Below the pieces are notes generated by a model. It was not told the origin of the DNA. It did no database searches and saw nothing but the letters and a program-made list of their open reading frames with translations. From the NCBI RefSeq assembly GCF_905163445.1, contig NC_053195.1:3958501-4022500 (forward strand): a stretch of DNA of 64,000 nt. Reading direction: 5' to 3'. The DNA is from Pararge aegeria. Taxonomy: Eukaryota > Arthropoda > Insecta > Lepidoptera > Nymphalidae. The translations under genes and the position numbers were made by a program. Below are positions 44,572-55,905 of this stretch, piece after piece; the stretch's first letter is position 1, and every line of letters starts with the position of its first letter.

Positions 44572-45396
44572 CCAACACGCCTGCTCATCGTGGTGTTTAT
44601 TGGCAAACCCTCCCAATGGGAGGAAAGGAGAGGCCTTTAGTCCGGCAGTGAACTTTTATAAGCTATCGATGTACAAACAGTCAGCAGTGCCATGCCGTGC
44701 AATATTAAAATGAAGGGAAGATGGCAAGGATTTCAGAAATTGAGCTATTTATCATTATTATAGTACCTACAGTTATGACTACGGTAAACTATACGGTTTA
44801 CGGTAGACGGTACTTTATTTGACCTATACCGCAATAAAATCATCTTACTCACATCCTGAGAGATCTCTTATAGAGATAAGCTTTCCTTTGTACACTTCTT
44901 GTATCATATGTTCTCATTCACATTTTATGGTACATAAATAATAAATAAATGAATAAATAAATATGGTGGCGCGGGCAAAATCCCGGTAGACCAATAAATA
45001 CTCAGCCGAAAATATGTGGATTGAAAAAATAAACTGCATGCTCGCTAAAATTATATGACAGGTTTGAAAAACATGACGTCCGAATACGAAACTGTGATGT
45101 CAACGCCCCCGTTTTACTGATTCATATTAGACTGTTTTTCCCTCAACTGAATTCAGAATATACAGTATCCCAATTCAGCCATTATTGTATGCAGTGACCA
45201 AAAACTGTAAAACGCCCCGCGCACGTCTCATTTTTCAACCGCGGAATTTTGCTAGCTTACAAACTTTTCCAATTTTCACATTTTATGGTAAACGCTTAGA
45301 ACATTAGACGTAAAATAATTACTGTCATCTGAATATTGGATAGGAGCAGGCGTTACTTTGCGGAAATCCTTAATATATTATGAAAATTAAGCTTAA

Positions 45397-45614
45397 TTTG
45401 CTATACTCCGCGAACAGCAGTAGAATCTGTATGGTGTAATTTATAATTACTTCAATCCGTATACTCCACACCAAACAGATCCTCAGCAATGCACCCTCTA
45501 CGCACGTTTCGCTCCGAAACCGGAGCATCCTCAGGAGATGTTGACTTTACAATGAATAATTTTTAAGTCTTCTTGACAACACAGATTCTACTGCTGTTAG
45601 CGGAGTATAGCAAA
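45397..45614. mobile_element. MITE with 34-bp TIRs
   Basis: Left TIR 45397-45430 (TTTGCTATACTCCGCGAACA then GCAGTAGAATCTGT) and right TIR 45581-45614 differ at one base. Interior contains GTTTCGCTCCGAAACCGGAG CATCCTCAGGAG. No ORF. Confidence 0.85.
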
Positions 45615-45679
45615 ATAAACTGTCAGTTAACGCACACCGAGTGATTCTCCAACTTAAAATGTCACTTTTTAAATCTTTA

Positions 45680-45720
45680 CTAGCGTACCCAGCCCGCTTC
45701 GCCGGGCTAGATTTTGCATT
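45680..45720 (-). mobile_element. Helitron 3' terminus
   Basis: The minus strand reads CTAGCCCGGCGAAGCGGGCT then GGGTACGCTAG with T after, a hairpin plus CTAG end. The rest of the element to the right is not delimited; a hAT-MITE-like end (CACGCCACTG) lies at about 45920. Confidence 0.6.
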
Positions 45721-46554
45721 ATTTTATTTAAACAATAAACTTACATCATTAAATTTTTTATTTAAGTCTCATAATATATTAAATCATTTATTTCTCTCCG
45801 TATTCATTCTCTTCTATTCTCTTCTCGAGCGGGTGAAGATCATTACCTCCACTTACACGAGTTATATATCAATTTTAGGGTAGGCAGTGCTTTTGTGCAT
45901 ATATGAAGTCCACGCCACTGCCCCGTTATGTGCTGCCCCGTGTCCATCAACCAAAGGCGTAGGTGTTAACTGTTAAGCCTCATATGACTTCTTTTCGTGA
46001 CCGGAACAGAGCAATGCTGTTTGGCGAAAGAAGAGAGAGTCCAGAGAACAGAGCAGTCCTGCCACAACAAGCTCTACTACTTCTCTGAATTCCCTTGAAA
46101 ATATCGTTAGTAGGTTCAGATATTCTTAGCTAGGATAGATCTTTGCGAATTACATCTATAGGTACATTTTAGCATAAGGTATCTATTTCAGCGTTTATGC
46201 TCTTATCAAACTGGCGTTAATCCAACCAGACGCCGCCCCAGGTGAACTTTTTACACACATATACATTCACAAGTATTTAAAATGTTCAGTTTGAAAATCG
46301 TACGGAGAATATTTTAGTCTCGCGTCTGCTATCGAGGGTAGAAATAATACAAGGTCGATCCCCAAATAACTATCGGTTACCTACGCGAAATGCGTAGGCA
46401 TTTGTGAGTAATGAGAATTTTAAACACCCATTTGTTAAGATTCTGTAATAAACTAGTTACTGAAAACAAGCTGCCTACAAACTTATTAAAAATATTACTT
46501 TACAACAATCGTTATTTGAATCCAAGTGACGTGTAAATCCCGAGACAGTATCGA

Positions 46555-46845
46555 CATTTTGACGCTCTCACCGGCGCAGCGGCGAGCGCTGGTTTGGAGG
46601 ACACGGGTTCGATTCCCGGCAGTCGAGTATTGGGAATTTATCATTTCCGAATTTTATCTAACTCTTCCGAGTCTGGTCTGGTAAGAGTTTTCGGTCGTGG
46701 CCAGTTACCACCCTTCCGATAAAGACGAGCCGCTAACCGATGTAACGTTCCTGTATGATGTCACGTAGAAACCGATTACGGGTATGGTAAACTGACAGAA
46801 TACCAGCGTTGTGGGTACATTAGTATCAGGAACATTAAGCTGTAC
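46555..46845 (+). mobile_element. SINE family C, near full length
   Basis: Head CTCTCACCGGCGCAGCGGCG and GGGTTCGATTCCCGGCAG, body GAGTCTGGTCTGGTAAGAG and GGCCAGTTACCACCCTTCCG, end CACGTAGAAACCGATTACGG. Confidence 0.8.
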
Positions 46846-47404
46846 AGAACCTTTTTATTGGCACGACACATCATAGACTTAAGCTATTAATAATTAAGTA
46901 CAAAATTTTTAAGTTACTCCGTATGTAAGTCTGTTTGTGTTGTTCTGGTAAATAAACAAATTCTATTCCATTCTATTCTATTTAAAATCGGCTTCGTACC
47001 CAAGATAAAATACTAATTAAAAATTTCCTAATCGTTTCATTAAATAACATATTTTTATCGTTTCATCATTGACGATTTTAAATGGCATAGCAGAATTATT
47101 TGCGGTGCACAGGTACTTAGATTATTCCTAAAATATTATAAATTATAAACATATTTATGATTTTAGAACTGAAACTTACGTCATTTCCGCCGCAACGTTG
47201 CCAAACTGTAGGCAAGAGGCGGAAGTTATGGTAATTAGTTGATTTGTTTTGTTAATTACTCATTAGGCTCTTTCTTTAGTTTGTTATTATTAGTTTCGAT
47301 GACCTCTCTCACGTTCACTCATTGCGATTGAAAGCGATTGAATAGGTAGGCAATTCACACTAGGTAATCTGTGGCGTGGGTGTGATTACGGAATAGAAAA
47401 GATT

Positions 47405-48050
47405 TTTTTATATTCCACTACCAGTTAGCCCTTGACTGCAATCTCACCTGGTGGTAAGTGATGATGCAGTCTAAGGTGGTAGCGGGTCAACCTGTTAGGG
47501 AGTATGGTACTCATACTCCTAATCGGTTTCAAAATTCAAAATTCATTTATTTCATGTAGGCATAATTTTGAAAGTCTGTCTGTTTGTAGTGACTCTACCA
47601 CCGGTTCGGAAGGAAGATTCTACCGAGAAGAAGCCGGCAAGAAACTAAGCATTTGCTCTTTTCCAACACCAACAATTTACATTTTTCATTTTAACATTCG
47701 TTTTTCTATCTTGTGATGGATGAAAGCGGAGCCGGATGATTCCAAGCAACCTGGTCAGAAATTGATCAATTGTATAGTAACCTCGCTGTAATAAATGTGT
47801 TTTAACATATTCTTTAAACTTATGAATTGGTAGGTCCAAAATTACCCTAAGAATCATATTATAAAAGCGTATACTCAATCCCACAAATGACTTCTGTACC
47901 TTTCGCAGACGATATGCTGACGACACTAATTTATGACCATAAATTTCTACGCGACATCGCACCACAACACTAAATCGCTTAGCGGCACTCCTTTGTCGTT
48001 AGGGTGGTAACTAGCCACGGCCAAAGCCTCCAACCAGACAAAAACAAATA
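47405..48050 (-). mobile_element. SINE family C split by a LINE 3' end
   Basis: Left part 47405-47530 (AGTTAGCCCTTGACTGCAAT ... GGGAGTATGGTACTC) and right part 47935-48050 (TCTACGCGACATCGCACC ... GGTAACTAGCCACGGCCAAA) join into one reversed family-C SINE once the LINE is removed. Confidence 0.8.
47528..47935 (-). mobile_element. 5'-truncated non-LTR LINE inserted into the SINE
   Basis: The minus-strand frame reads KSFVGLSIRFYNMILRVILD, LPIHKFKEYVKTHLLQRGYY and TIDQFL, the ORF end of the LINE also seen at 23535-23805. The same 3' UTR follows (CCGGCTTCTTCTCGGTAGAA, CCGGTGGTAGAGTCACTACA) and ends in AATTTTGAATTTTGAA. Confidence 0.8.
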
Positions 48051-48055
48051 TACAT

Positions 48056-49364
48056 TTCTGAAATTATATTTATTTTTCTAAATCAAATAGTTATACTCTT
48101 TATTATTAGTGTCCTACTTCCCTCCCCTTCCAGTCTTGTAAACTTTTATAAACAAAAGCATTTTTTATGTATTTTAGGTATTGTGTATTATTCTGTAACT
48201 TCAATAAATTTAAAACATATTTTCAAGTACACTTTGGTTGAGGAGTTTTCATTTCAGGTGAGATTAAACGAACTATACCTACGTGTTTACGCAAAGTTGG
48301 CAAAGTCTACTTTGAACTGTAAAAGTTTTCTGTTAGTGCTACGTGATCCGATGACGCTTGTTTATGAATAAAGCTCTTGTAAATATCCGGGTCAGTGCCC
48401 AACTTCAATGTGTTGTCAGGCATAGACGAAACTGAAATAAATAATCTACGTGTGAGAATTTTTATTAATACGTAATAATAATTATATATCTTCATTATTG
48501 TTCAACTGAAGTCTTGTCGTTGATTTAATTATATTCAGTTTGAGTTTTAATGTGGTGTCTCCTAGAATAAGAATGTTTGCATACAGACGGACGGACAACG
48601 ATTTGATACATTACATTTTCCCGCTATTTTAACCCTAAAAGTCTTAACAGAGTTTGTACTGATGATGAGAACGTGTGGTGCAACAAACTCTGTGCTAAGT
48701 TCAGTTGCGAGGTATTTTCTAAGCTGCACGTACAGTATTGTAGTTTTAGAAAACACGATCCGTACCTACGTTATCAGAGTTCAATTTTATTAAAATGCAA
48801 CGTATGCAGCTCGTTTTAAGACTCAAATTCTTCCAAAGTTCTATAGCCAGCGCTCTTTATTTGTGAAATAAATATTAGGAGCATAGATTTTTCGCTATTC
48901 GTTCGACTCTAAAACGAGTAGCGAGAGGTCCAACTTTCAAACGGCTTGGTATTTTGACGCTTCTTGTATTTTGAAAACAACTTCACGAAATCATTTGTTG
49001 CGCGAGCGTTTGTCACGCTAGCATCTTTGTTCGAAAAGAATTAGGTGTGTACGTGATCCGCGAAAGACATTAATATTATACAGTAGAGGGTCTGTTGTTT
49101 CCGTAGACCTTCTACGAACAATGCATCGTAGAGGATCTACATAACCCTAGAAGGTACAAGGTCAGCTACGTTTTAGTACCCCAAGGCGTAAACTTGTAAC
49201 TTTATTTGCATCATCCAGGTTTGTGCATATATATCAATTTGAAGAATCCATAAGAATATTTAAAAATAAAAATATAAAATCAAAAGAATCATATTTATTT
49301 TTCCAAACGAATTAAAAACATTCTATGACAACCCTTTACTTTACCCTTTCTTTTATCTTTAATA
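48056..49364. other. Intergenic, unassigned
   Basis: No repeat or gene that I can name. Short open frames (48183, 48307, 48562) lack protein-like features. Confidence 0.4.
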
Positions 49365-49615
49365 AAAGAACGACACGCGCATAATACCTACGCCACGCCG
49401 AGTACTTAATATATATAGTTAGGGCTGTATCTGATTTCTTTCAGTAAAAACTATGGCGGTGGTTTACTCAAAAACTATGGCGGTGGTTTACTCAAAAACT
49501 ATGAGGTTTTAGGTTTCACAGATAAGTCTCAGAGACAGTACATAATGTACATCTAAAGCCTGTAAAGTCTTATTTCGGTTTTCATTTACACGTTGTATAG
49601 TGGGGGTAACAACAG
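49365..49615 (+). repeat. Dispersed repeat, family E
   Basis: CGACACGCGCATAATACCTA, TTTCTTTCAGTAAAAACTAT, GATAAGTCTCAGAGACAGTA and TTATTTCGGTTTTCATTTAC match 25430-25950. A 27-nt block (CTATGGCGGTGGTTTACTCA...) is tandemly duplicated at about 49450-49503. Confidence 0.6.
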
Positions 49616-50424
49616 TTATTTTTATTTTTTGACAAATTGTTTTATATTAATCCCCTTTTTTTATTGTTTTTTTTTACGACTACTTTCTGTCATGGGTACT
49701 TAAATCAAGATAAACGTTGGCTTTGTCATCCTAGGTCCATTAATAACTAACTGGTTTTTGCCTAGCAGTAAGATAAAAGAGTTAGCACCTTCCACGCAGC
49801 TCATATTAAAAGAGTTTAACGCTAATTTTACTACCTATTTTCTGTAGCGATGTTTTTTACGTTATTGGTTTTCTTTAGTTAACATTAATACAGGACAGGA
49901 TTCAGGATTAGTAAAAAAAACTGATATACTGTGTTTGATTGCTTTTATGATTTCGGTATTTTTTTATACGATATAGTATGCATACATTTTTCATGCATTC
50001 ACTTAAACACGGGGACCGTCGGAAACAACGTTACCCTGATGGTCCGGGCTGTCTAAATTCTTGTTGTTGGACATATAAAGGCCGAGATTGAAAGAGAGTA
50101 TAGGAAAAGGGCGTTGCCCTTTATCAGTTTCCTAATTAATGTAAATAAATTAAAGGGCCGCCCCAAATAGCACGACTTGCATCCTCATCCGTCAGTTTAT
50201 GGGTTCACACATTTATAGCCAACCGATTTCCTTATTTCCCGGTCGGGCATTGGCATACGGACTACATTGTAGGTAAAAATATAAAGTTTTTCAGTGAAAG
50301 ATTAAAAGAACTTGGCTAGGCATAATATACAAAGTAAATGACGAGGCACCCGACTTTTTAATAAGGCCACTATAATAGTTTTGTACTTAATTAAAATTTA
50401 ACGTTTCATTTTAAATGCGCCGGT

Positions 50425-50620
50425 TTTTTATATATTTATTTGGATTATAAGTTAGTGAATGACGATGCAATTTAAGATGTCTGAGACGCGGGCTAACTTG
50501 TCAAGATGAAATTGATCCCATTCCCCTCATCTGTTGTTTCGTATCGTACCGGAACGTTTAATCGCTTGGCTACACTTCTTTGTCTATAGGGTGATAACTA
50601 GCCTCAGCTGCTCGCAACTG
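50425..50620 (-). mobile_element. SINE family C, diverged
   Basis: Reverse copy: AATGACGATGCAATTTAAGA, CGGGCTAACTTGTC, TCGTACCGGAACGTTTAATC and GGGTGATAACTAGCCTCAGC. Confidence 0.6.
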
Positions 50621-53084
50621 ATCTACCAATATTGAATAGTTTTTCTCCAAAAGTATTTATCTCAGGAAACTCTGCTAACTGTTCAAATTTTGGAAAAGAA
50701 AGGGAGAACTCGACGAAGAAATTAGGAAGTGAAATAAACCTCCATAATACTGGAGGCATCACATAAGTGGGAATCCATAAAAGAAGGAGCGAGAAAAAGA
50801 GACGGAGGGTAAATGTCGGATCGGCAGCGATGTTTGTGGTAGGCCAAAAGGCAGGTGTACTAATGATTAGACGGCAGATTTTAGACGGTATTTTAAAGAT
50901 GGATATCCATCAGGATTTTACCATCCTAATTATAAAATTTAAAGAAAATATTATCTTTTATTTACACAACCAACAAAACACGGTTTACAAAAAGCGGACT
51001 TAATGCTAAAGCAAGCCAACCTTCGGACGTACGAGAAAAACGAGTGAGGGTATGGCCAAAAACTTTAAGAAATGTAGTGGAACATAAGTATTTCATTAAA
51101 TACTGTTATATCTCATCTCCCTCCCTACATTTTCAACTAGCCTTGTGTTTGTAAATCACTATGCTCGGGCACTACCAAACTATTGAATCCACACTCTGTA
51201 TAATGTAAGTTTTCATCAACGGGATATCTTGAAACGCTGCCAAGATATCTTCCAGCGTAAACTAACGGAATGAAATTCCTTTTGCCAGCAGTTAACTATC
51301 CCATAATGGCTTTAGAAAATCCCAAAAACTCAAAACATGTCAATTAACATAAGATAAACAAATTAAAATACACCTACCTATTCCATGGAATGTTATTTTG
51401 GATCCATCTTTATTAATATAGCAGGACAATAGGGAATCATCGAATTTTTGTTATAAACTAATGAAAGTGAAAAAAAGCTGATAGATTATTGTATTAGATT
51501 CATCATCAAATAGCCTAGGCCAGTGCTGGACTGACTTATTGAGTAGTGAACAACATCACCAAGTTGGGCTGTAGCGTAAGTGATCGCAGTACATACTAGA
51601 TGGTAGAAGTAGCACGGAGAACGCTTTGTGCGCGACAGAAGTAAATACTCAAAACAATGGAATAAGAAAAATGGAATCAATCTGTGACTAAAAATCATAA
51701 AAAATTATCCATCCAAAAAGGTAATGATATAATCTAGTAATTAATACAATTTATTAGTGTTCAAAGACGCATACATTTACACAGATCACTGCACTTCGCT
51801 TCGCTATAAGTCTGTCAAAATATGTCGAGGTCATCGGTGACGAAACCAAGTTCCCACTTCAATCCCAGAAATAAATGTATATTTATAATAGTAGCAAGTT
51901 TAGAGGGTAAAATTTTGTGGCCTTATATCGCTACATAGCGATCTTTGTCTGGAAAAGCCGTAAAATAATGTTCATTTCCAAAAACTTCTCGAGTCTAAAC
52001 AATATAGTAAAAGGTTTTCTTATTTTATAGGATGGAGCATCCATGAAATCTTAAATAATTATTTTACTACAAGCTTCTGAAGCTAAACTAAAAAGCTTGT
52101 ATTTCAGCTACAGTAAGAAAATAAAATAAGCAACTATAAATGCATGGAAGGTGTTTGCAATAAATTATATAATAAACAATGTTTATTAAGTTTTACTGTT
52201 ACTTAAAAGAGGGGCATTTGTGTTGTTCACTGGGCTAACACTGCTATACCTTAACAGTATAATAATAGTTTCAGAGGATTGATGGCTTACCGCATTTCTG
52301 TAGTGCATCTCTGATATTTCCTGAAGCTCGAACGAATATTTTCTATGGTGTTATGAGAAAAAGAGCAGCATCAGTGATGAGCAGAATGCGCGAAAGCTCC
52401 AACGGTATTCTGAATAGGCTATCAGAAAAACAAGAAAATCAATTTATGCAGAACTAGGTGAGCATGCATGTGTTTTCTCAGTGTTCTGTATATAGAAGGT
52501 ATGCCAAATAGCAAGCTGACATAGCTTTTAGGCCATTTTTAAGTAATGCAATTTTATATTATTTTTTATAAATGGTTGTATGTCTGCAAATAAAGATGAT
52601 TGTTAACTCTGTTTCTAGCTTAACTGTACGCGGACAAAGTCGCGGGCAAAAGCTTGTCAGTAATAATTTCCCCAGTGACATATGAAAGAACGTGTTCAGA
52701 TGTTATAAATGCGGCTGTCAAACGGGGCTAATGGTCCTGTAACAGATTTTGTGTCGTGGAAAGTTTCATTCATTCGGAATCGACTCTATTTCAGTGTTTA
52801 CTGATTTATATACAAGTTTATATTCGCTATAGAAATGTTTATAAGAGCTCGCTCCACTTTACCAAAATACACGTTGGGAATGGTTTGAAAAATGGCCTGT
52901 GGAAACTCGGTCTGCAACCGCCTTCATTCGCGGATGTTTGTGAGCTTCACAGTTCGCTGTGTTAGATGGAATAGGTATTTAGTAATCACAGTAAAAGAGA
53001 TTCACTTTGATCTAGTTTTTGTTTATGGGACTTTCTTAATAATTTTATCTTAATCCGAGATATACATAAACATTTATACTACGG
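50621..53084. other. Intergenic, mostly unassigned
   Basis: Contains a family-D fragment (51890-51965, CCTTATATCGCTACATAGCG), a repeat-like block at 52290-52420 and a Helitron-like end (GACAAAGTCGCGGGCAAAAG near 52640). The open frames at 50767 and 52756 show no recognisable domain. Confidence 0.45.
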
Positions 53085-53315
53085 TCTACGACAATACACA
53101 CATCGACATCTAGCCCTAAAGTAAGCGTAGCTCGTGTAAGCTAAGATGACTGATGGATATTTTTATGAATAATATACATAAATACTTATAACATACAGAT
53201 GAACACCCAGACACTGAAAAACATTCGTCACACAAACATTTTCCAGTTGTGGGAATCGAACCCACGGCTTTGGACTAAGAAAACATGGTCGTTGCCAACC
53301 GTTGCATTCGGCCGC
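53085..53315 (-). mobile_element. SINE family A, full length
   Basis: Reverse copy with ACGACAATACACACATCGAC, CTAAAGTAAGCGTAGCTCGT, CAGTTGTGGGAATCGAACCC and the head end GTTGCATTCGGCCG. Confidence 0.85.
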
Positions 53316-53861
53316 AACAGGTACGCAGGTAGGTATTTTTAAAAGTCAAATGTATCTTACTGACATATTTTACTGACAAGATGATATTGGTAAATGTATA
53401 ATCATTCCTATTTAGATAAAGAAGTAATAGATGGCACGAAATATGACTGTTCATAATTATATTTTTAGGGGAAAGTTCTTAGAACTTTTTGAAACAGAAG
53501 TCGTCCGAAGAGCTTGGTTGTCGGTGCAATTACAGTAACATGATTCTTAACGCCAACGCTTCGGGTTTAGGGTCGTAAGATGTCTTGCATGCCCTGCGAA
53601 GTGTTGCCCTTTTTTATAGACGATGATTTTCGACTTACCATCAGGTGAACCGTATGCTGGCTCCGTCAATTAATATATTACAAAAAAATCTTTATTTCAG
53701 GAAGGCTTATCTTTCATGCCTCATAAGTAAAGTTTGTCTAGCGACTCTACCACCGACGGACTAAGCCTCTGTAAACAGGGTTTCAATGGCAGCTTATTCT
53801 TAGACAGTTGTAAAACAACAGTCAAATTAATAAGGATACCTAGCTAATATGTTCTTTATAA

Positions 53862-53990
53862 ACACTAATCGTTTTCACTAAACCAAGGAAACTTAGGTGA
53901 TGCTTGTAGGAAAAAAAACGTTTCACCAATTCTTAGATAATAACTAAGGACGTTAGGCGCCCGTTATCTAAAGTAACGACAGCGATTGGC
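53862..53990. repeat. Foldback repeat, family F
   Basis: TCGTTTTCACTAAACCAAGG and AAAAAAACGTTTCACCAATT, related to 29000-29090 and 55806-55905. Confidence 0.5.
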
Positions 53991-54237
53991 CGATGCGTAA
54001 TGTTTAAGGAACTCGTTAACTGATTTTCAACAAATATTTAATAAACCAAAAATGATTTTTTTTAATAACTTGATGAACCTGATGACCAAAAGTAGACTTT
54101 GTATATATTAAAAACTATTATTTTTATCTTGCGACATAAAATTCGTAGGTTGATCCAATCTGTGTATTTCTCAAGCAACATAATGAATCGAGGGCTTAAT
54201 TTATTTCAGTATCAACATCGTAAATCACATTGCAGTT

Positions 54238-54393
54238 TTTCTCACGATGTTTTTCCATCGCCGTTGAAGCAAGTGATATTTTAATTACTTAAAACGCAAG
54301 TAACTTAGAAAAATAAGAGGTGCGTGCTGGGATTCAAACTCGGACAACGAAAAGTGAAGCCGAAGTACTAACCACTCGGCTATCTCCGCTAGC
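54238..54393 (-). mobile_element. SINE family B, head half
   Basis: CTCACGATGTTTTTCCATCG, AAGTGATATTTTAATTACTT and GGGATTCAAACTCGGACAAC with the end CACTCGGCTATCTCCGCT, a reversed head. Confidence 0.7.
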
Positions 54394-54510
54394 AAAATAT
54401 CACGAACTGGAAATCGGAATCAGAATCACGTGCTATGTCGTCAAAAGCTGACCAATCCATCGAGGTGTTTCAGACAACACATTGCACTAAACTTATCTTT
54501 TCAATTCCAG

Positions 54511-54604
54511 GTGCTGCATGAATCTAAGTGGAAAGAGAAATACGGATCGCCTCAAACGCGGCGATGAAAACCAAATTACCCTGAACGTAGACCAGACGCG
54601 ATAA
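54511..54604 (+). other. Exon-like block after a strong splice acceptor
   Basis: TTATCTTTTCAATTCCAG ends at 54510. The following sequence is open in one frame for 30 codons to a TAA at 54602-54604 (CCMNLSGKRNTDRLKRGDEN then ten residues), with dibasic GKR and KR sites; a second frame is open for 18 codons. No upstream exon was found. It may be chance. Confidence 0.2.
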
Positions 54605-54764
54605 ATTCTGAATCCATAACCGAGATATTATGTTGGAAGCGAGGTGAAAACAGAGCGTTACCACGGATTAGCGATCATACAGATCAGTAGTCTTTGTTTT
54701 GTTAACATTTCATCTTAAAATGCGTTTGTAAAATTCCAGTGTGTATTAGTAATTTTTCGAAACA

Positions 54765-54965
54765 AAAATTATATCCCCTGACAAGTGATATAATTAACAT
54801 GCCCACCTGCTTAAGGAAACATGGAATAGGAGAATTTTACCCTCGTTTATTTTAACATTTATATTATTGGATTTTGTTTCCCCTTGTTCGCCAATGCTCA
54901 GGGAGTTGATGAAGAAAATATTTTTTTATACTTTCTCCTGCCCATACTAGCCGTGCTGGACGGCT
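54765..54965. mobile_element. TATATCCCC MITE, degraded
   Basis: AATTATATCCCCTGACAAGT, ACATGCCCACCTGCTTAAGG, TTTACCCTCGTTTATTTTAA and CCCATACTAGCCGTGCTGGA, collinear with 58284-58534. Confidence 0.7.
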
Positions 54966-55805
54966 TAAACCATGGATTTTCTTTAGCTTTACCTATATTA
55001 TGACTTATGGCGTGCAACTGTCAAACTCCAGTTTTATTTAAAATTGCCAGCAAAAAATATCTAACTGACGTGATTGTCTGTGAAAAATATATACAGAATA
55101 AACACTTAAATGCACTTCCATAATGCATTCAGTTTTACAAGTACAATTGTAAAAAAAATTAAAAATACAAAGCAGGGAGACTTCTAGTAACTTCTAGCAA
55201 TCAATAATTATAGTCTAGAGGTAAACTTTCGCACTTAATATTTGAGATTTATAATGTACTTTATAGACTACGTAGAGTCGCCAAATGAATTGCTGGGCTA
55301 ACCATTTTTGCCTGTTACTAATGACTAACGTTTAAGTTTACGAATATGGTTATCGCCATCATCAAGCATGGACACAATTGTCATGAAATTCACGCATCAT
55401 ACGTGCCATCTATTTAAATAAATATATTTTTAACGTTCACTTTTTGGTATCTAATCAGTCGCCGCGCTGTTGTCCGAACTGGACAACTCACTGTACGATT
55501 GTTAAACTGCGGCATTATGTAGAACAGGTAAACCAAATCCAAAAATAAAATCTAAATAACAATCGCGTTGTGTTTATGTTTTGTAGAGTTTCTACCTTAC
55601 ACATTTTTCCTAGGTCTGCGAAAATAGGTTAGTAAATATAGAATATTTTTCATCGACACCTTCCTAAGCCCTAAGTATGGACTTAAGGTTATTAAAAAAA
55701 CAGAGTTTATATCTTTCATTTGTCAAGTGTCAGTTTATAAGTCCCTTAAACTTAACAAACCTCCAAATCGGTGTTTAGGCAGGGCCTATCGTCGTTAGAC
55801 ATCAC

Positions 55806-55905
55806 ATAAGAGTTAGTGAAACGTTTTTTTTCTCTAGGAATCACCTAAATCACTCACATCCGATTAAGGCGATTCCTATGTTTAGTGAAAACGAGCATTA
55901 GCTTC
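55806..55905. repeat. Foldback repeat, family F, best hairpin
   Basis: TAGGAATCACCTAAATC pairs with ATTAAGGCGATTCCTA across a short loop. Outer parts GTTAGTGAAACGTTTTTTTT and TTTAGTGAAAACGA match the other copies. Confidence 0.55.

Larger units (their letters stand above)
43830..44660. mobile_element. LINE 3'-end remnant split by a MITE
   Basis: Left piece CGGGTGTCGTACGTGGCGAC ... GTAGCACGGTCACCAACACG and right piece CCTGCTCATCGTGGTG ... GGAGAGGCCTTTAGTCCGGC become continuous when 43919-44579 is removed. Resembles a lepidopteran non-LTR 3' region. Confidence 0.55.

Noticed and set aside
52291..52418. Minus-strand exon bounded by a good acceptor and donor
   Set aside because: All three frames contain stops, and the sequence looks like a dispersed repeat.
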